Below, one piece after another: positions 60,960-64,000 of a DNA stretch of 64,000 nucleotides. Origin of the DNA: RECO01 sp050485385 (GTDB lineage Bacteria; Pseudomonadota; Alphaproteobacteria; Geminicoccales; Geminicoccaceae); the NCBI GenBank assembly GCA_050485385.1, contig JBJHBG010000003.1:1-64000 (forward strand), read 5' to 3'. How positions within the stretch are numbered: the first letter of the stretch is position 1; the number at the start of each line of letters is the position of its first letter. The position numbers and the translations under genes were made by a program. The notes beneath the pieces were generated by a model. That model was given only the letters and a program-made list of their open reading frames with translations. It had not been told where the DNA came from and ran no database searches.

Positions 60960-63644
60960 TTGGCCGACGACACGCTGACCAAGGCGCTCGATATCGTGCC
61001 GATCGAGGAGGAGATGAAGCGCTCCTACCTCGATTACGCGATGAGCGTGATCGTGAGCCGGGCCTTGCCCGACGTGCGCGACGGGCTGAAGCCCGTGCAT
61101 CGCCGCATCCTCTACGCCATGGACCAGGGCGGCTACGGCGTCGGCCGGCCGCACCGCAAGTCCGCCCGCATCGTCGGCGACGTGATGGGCAAGTACCACC
61201 CGCACGGCGACGGTGCGATCTACGACGCCATGGTCCGCATGGCGCAGAACTTCTCGATGCGCCTGCCGCTGATCGACGGTCAGGGCAATTTCGGCTCGCT
61301 CGACGGCGACCCGCCGGCGGCCATGCGCTACACCGAAGCCCGGCTCGCCCAGGCGGCCTCGACGCTGCTGGCCGACATCGACAAGGACACGGTCGACTTC
61401 CGGCCGAACTACGACGAGAGCGACGACGAGCCGGTCGTCCTGCCGGCGCAGTTCCCGAACCTGCTGGTCAACGGCGCCGGCGGCATCGCCGTCGGCATGG
61501 CGACCAACATTCCGCCGCACAATCTGGGCGAGATCATCGACGCCTGCACGGCCCTGATCGACCGGCCGGACCTGGACGTCTCCGAGCTGATCGAGATGGT
61601 GCCGGGGCCGGACTTTCCCACCGGCGGCATCGTCATGGGCAAGGCCGGCATCCAGCGCGCCTATCTCGAGGGCAAGGGCGGCATCGTCATGCGCGGCCGC
61701 GCCGCCATCGAGGAAATCAGGAAGGACCGCTTCGCCATCGTCATCACCGAGGTGCCCTACCAGGTGAACAAGGCGAAGCTGGTCGAGCGCATCGCCGAGG
61801 TGGTGCGCGAGAAGCGGGTCGAGGGCGTCTCCGACCTCCGGGACGAGAGCGACCGCCGCGGCGTGCGGGTGGTGGTGGAGTTGAAGCGCGACGCCGACGG
61901 CGACGTGGTGCTCAACCAGCTTTACCGCTTCACGCCGTTGCAGACCTCCTTCGGCATCAACATGGTGGCGCTCTCCGGCGGCCGGCCGCAGCAGCTCACC
62001 TTGAAGGCCATCCTCGACGAGTTCCTCGCCTTCCGCGAGGAGGTGATCCTCCGCCGCAGCGCCTTCGATCTGCAAAAGGCGCGCGAGCGGGCGCACGCCC
62101 TGATCGGCCTGATCGTCGCGGTCGCCAACATCGACGAGGTGATCCGGCTGATCCGCGCCAGCGCCGATGCCGACGAGGCGCGCGCCGCCTTGCTCGCGCG
62201 CGACTGGCCCATCGCCGACATCGGCGCGCTGCTCGCGCTGGTCGAGGAAACGCCCATCGGGGACGGCGGCACCTACCGGTTGAGCGAGACCCAGGCCAGG
62301 GCAATCCTGGAGCTGCGTCTGCAACGGCTGACGGCCCTGGAGCGCCAGAAGCTGGAGGACGAAATCCAGGACCTCGGCGCGCGCATCGCCGAACTGCTCT
62401 CGATCCTGCGCTCGCGCGAGAAACTCGTCACCGTGCTCAAGGACGAGCTGGCGGCGGTCAAGGCCCGCTTCGCCAACCCGCGCCGCACCGAGATCGACGA
62501 GACGGGTGACGTCGACATCGACATCGAGGAGCTGATCCCGCGCGAGGACATGATCGTCACGGTCACGCGCAAGGGCTACATCAAGCGCGTGCCGCTCGCG
62601 ACCTACCGGGCGCAGCACCGGGGCGGCAAGGGCCGCTCGGGCATGGCGACGCACGACGACGACTTCGTCACCCGCCTGTTCGTCGCCAACACGCACACGC
62701 CGGTCCTGTTCTTCTCCAGCCTGGGCAAGGTCTACAAGCTCAAGGTCTACAAGCTGCCGCTGGGCACGCCGCAGGCGCGCGGCAAGGCGATGGTCAACCT
62801 CTTCCCGCACGTCGCCGCCGCCGAGAACATCACGGCGGTGATGCCGCTGCCGGAGGACGAGCGGACCTGGGCCGACCTGCACGTCATGTTCGCGACCAAC
62901 CGTGGCAAGGTGCGGCGCAACGATCTCTCGGACTTCACCTTCGTGCCGGTCAACGGCAAGATCGCCATGGGGCTGGAGGACGACGACCGGCTGGTCGACG
63001 TCCAGGTGTGCGACGCCGGCCAGGACATCCTGCTCGCGGCCAAAGGCGGCAAGTGCGTCCGCTTTCCGGTCACGGCCGTGCGCGTGTTCCAGTCGCGCAG
63101 CTCCACGGGCGTGCGCGGTATGGAGCTGGCACCGGGCGACGAGGTCGTCTCGATGTCGGTGCTGAAGCATGTCGTGATCGACATCGAGGAGCGCGATGCC
63201 TATCTCCGCTCGCGCCGCCGCAACGGCGAGGAAGAGACCGAACCGCTCCTGGACGCGGCGCGCATCGCCGAGTTGGCGGCGGCGGAGGAGATGATCCTCA
63301 CCGTCACCGAGCGCGGCTACGGCAAGCGTACCTCGGCCTTCGAGTACCGCGTCACCAACCGCGGCGGCCAGGGCATCATCAACATCGAGACCTCGCCCAG
63401 AAACGGTGCGGTCGTTGCCACCTTCCCCGTCGGCGAGGACGATCAGATCGTGCTCACCACCTCGGGCGGGCAGGTGCTCCGCACCCCCGTCAGCGGCGAG
63501 CACGGCGTGCGCATTACCGGGCGCAACGCCCAAGGCGTGATCATCTTCGACGTCGGGGCCGAGGAGCGCGTCGTCTCCGTCGCGCGGATCGGCGAGAACG
63601 GCGTCAACGGCGAGGGGGACGACGACGGCGGAGGCGAGGCTTGA
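60960..63644 (+). CDS. gyrA: DNA gyrase subunit A
   Basis: 894 residues from the TTG at 60960 (ADDTLTKALDIVPIEEEM follows); GTG 60918 would add 14 Gln/Arg/Trp-rich residues. Winged-helix and tower domain with catalytic Tyr124 in AAMRYTEARLAQ; the C-terminal beta-pinwheel carries the GyrA box as QHRGGKG and ends in an acidic tail. In the quinolone region HPHGDGAIYD, Gly85 occupies the place of Escherichia coli Ser83, while Asp87 is kept. Forms A2B2 with GyrB to supercoil DNA. The stop overlaps coaD (TTGA). Confidence 0.98.
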   Translation: MADDTLTKALDIVPIEEEMKRSYLDYAMSVIVSRALPDVRDGLKPVHRRILYAMDQGGYGVGRPHRKSARIVGDVMGKYHPHGDGAIYDAMVRMAQNFSMRLPLIDGQGNFGSLDGDPPAAMRYTEARLAQAASTLLADIDKDTVDFRPNYDESDDEPVVLPAQFPNLLVNGAGGIAVGMATNIPPHNLGEIIDACTALIDRPDLDVSELIEMVPGPDFPTGGIVMGKAGIQRAYLEGKGGIVMRGRAAIEEIRKDRFAIVITEVPYQVNKAKLVERIAEVVREKRVEGVSDLRDESDRRGVRVVVELKRDADGDVVLNQLYRFTPLQTSFGINMVALSGGRPQQLTLKAILDEFLAFREEVILRRSAFDLQKARERAHALIGLIVAVANIDEVIRLIRASADADEARAALLARDWPIADIGALLALVEETPIGDGGTYRLSETQARAILELRLQRLTALERQKLEDEIQDLGARIAELLSILRSREKLVTVLKDELAAVKARFANPRRTEIDETGDVDIDIEELIPREDMIVTVTRKGYIKRVPLATYRAQHRGGKGRSGMATHDDDFVTRLFVANTHTPVLFFSSLGKVYKLKVYKLPLGTPQARGKAMVNLFPHVAAAENITAVMPLPEDERTWADLHVMFATNRGKVRRNDLSDFTFVPVNGKIAMGLEDDDRLVDVQVCDAGQDILLAAKGGKCVRFPVTAVRVFQSRSSTGVRGMELAPGDEVVSMSVLKHVVIDIEERDAYLRSRRRNGEEETEPLLDAARIAELAAAEEMILTVTERGYGKRTSAFEYRVTNRGGQGIINIETSPRNGAVVATFPVGEDDQIVLTTSGGQVLRTPVSGEHGVRITGRNAQGVIIFDVGAEERVVSVARIGENGVNGEGDDDGGGEA

Positions 63645-64000
63645 CCACGCGCGTAGGCGTTTATCCGGGCACCTTCGATCCGATCCACAACGGCCACATC
63701 GACATCATCCGGCGGGCCACGCGCATCGTCGACCGGCTGGTGGTGGCGGTCGCCGGCAACGCCGGCAAGGGACCGCTGTTCTCGCTGGCCGAGCGCACCC
63801 ATCTGGTCGAGCGCGAGATCGCGCTCTTGATGGCCGGCAACCGGACCAATGGCTGCCGGGTCGAGGTCAAGCCGTTCGAGGGCCTGTTGATCCACTTCGT
63901 CAAGGAGCAGGGCGGCCAAGTCATCATTCGTGGCCTCAGGGCCGTCTCCGACTTCGAGTACGAGTTCCAGATGGGCGCCAACAATGCCCGACTGAGCCCC
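63641..64000 (+). CDS. coaD: Pantetheine-phosphate adenylyltransferase (partial)
   Basis: First 120 residues, cut by the window end. TTG start at 63641 overlapping the gyrA stop. VGVYPGTFDPIHNGHIDIIRRA carries the nucleotidyltransferase TFDPxHxGH motif, and VIIRGLRAVSDFEYEFQM the second binding loop. It makes dephospho-CoA from 4'-phosphopantetheine and ATP. gyrA-coaD order is typical of alphaproteobacteria. Confidence 0.96.
   Translation, partial: MTTRVGVYPGTFDPIHNGHIDIIRRATRIVDRLVVAVAGNAGKGPLFSLAERTHLVEREIALLMAGNRTNGCRVEVKPFEGLLIHFVKEQGGQVIIRGLRAVSDFEYEFQMGANNARLSP

Overview
The window is GC-rich (roughly 70 percent) bacterial chromosome with dense, often overlapping genes and many GTG and TTG starts. 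Gene content and order (gyrA-coaD; pgk-fba-efp-suhB followed by a MotA/OmpA pair; TctABC and UgpABCE-type transporters; soxBDAG; VPxPA-CTERM proteins) point to an alphaproteobacterium, most likely near Rhodospirillales/Geminicoccales. That placement is inference from gene order; there is no rRNA gene in the window. No tRNA, rRNA, CRISPR array, complete insertion sequence or prophage was found.

Layout. 0.1-4.4 kb: small enzymes (MoaF/SnoaL-like protein, RidA-like protein, MsrB, alpha/beta hydrolase, EthD-like protein, divergent AroQ). 4.4-16.6 kb: a catabolic locus organised around a GntR-FCD regulator. To its left run an SDR, a tripartite tricarboxylate transporter (tctC, tctB, tctA) and a D-2-hydroxyacid dehydrogenase. 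To its right run an IlvD/Edd dehydratase, a second SDR, an Asp/Glu racemase-like protein and a COG4091-like oxidoreductase with SAF domain. A metallo-beta-lactamase-fold hydrolase and a 3-hydroxyisobutyrate dehydrogenase-like enzyme follow on the minus strand. Together these look like uptake and breakdown of an unidentified hydroxy or sugar acid. 16.8-23.6 kb: an ABC importer (two permeases, ATPase, binding protein) with a histidine phosphatase, a metallophosphoesterase and a SorC-type regulator. The same short motif lies before both transcription units.

23.6-26.8 kb: three minus-strand envelope genes (amidase, lytic-domain/M15 fusion, lipoprotein). 27.0-33.8 kb: GlxA-family regulator, CHRD protein with VPLPA-CTERM tail, and soxBDAG sarcosine oxidase. 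33.9-35.7 kb: FliK-like plus FlhB-C-terminal-like pair. 35.8-43.1 kb: central metabolism and translation (pgk, orphan gene, class I aldolase, ThiE-like, efp, suhB) and a proton-channel/OmpA coiled-coil pair. 43.2-50.9 kb: second VPxPA-CTERM protein, aldehyde dehydrogenase, a frameshifted Gly/Asn-repeat lipoprotein, an aminotransferase, a degenerate-GGDEF/EAL protein and an SDR. 50.9-54.3 kb: formamidase, class II cytochrome c, DUF2383-like protein, PhnA-like membrane protein and a 24-residue membrane peptide. 54.5-57.8 kb: eboD-eboE-eboC, a partial ebo cluster. 57.9-64 kb: exported protein, M20 carbamoylase-type hydrolase, a low-GC nuclease-fold gene, gyrA and the start of coaD.

The least explained parts are the GntR-centred catabolic locus, the SorC importer with two phosphoesterases, the ebo fragment lacking eboA/B/F, and the two exosortase-type substrates without a sortase gene nearby.
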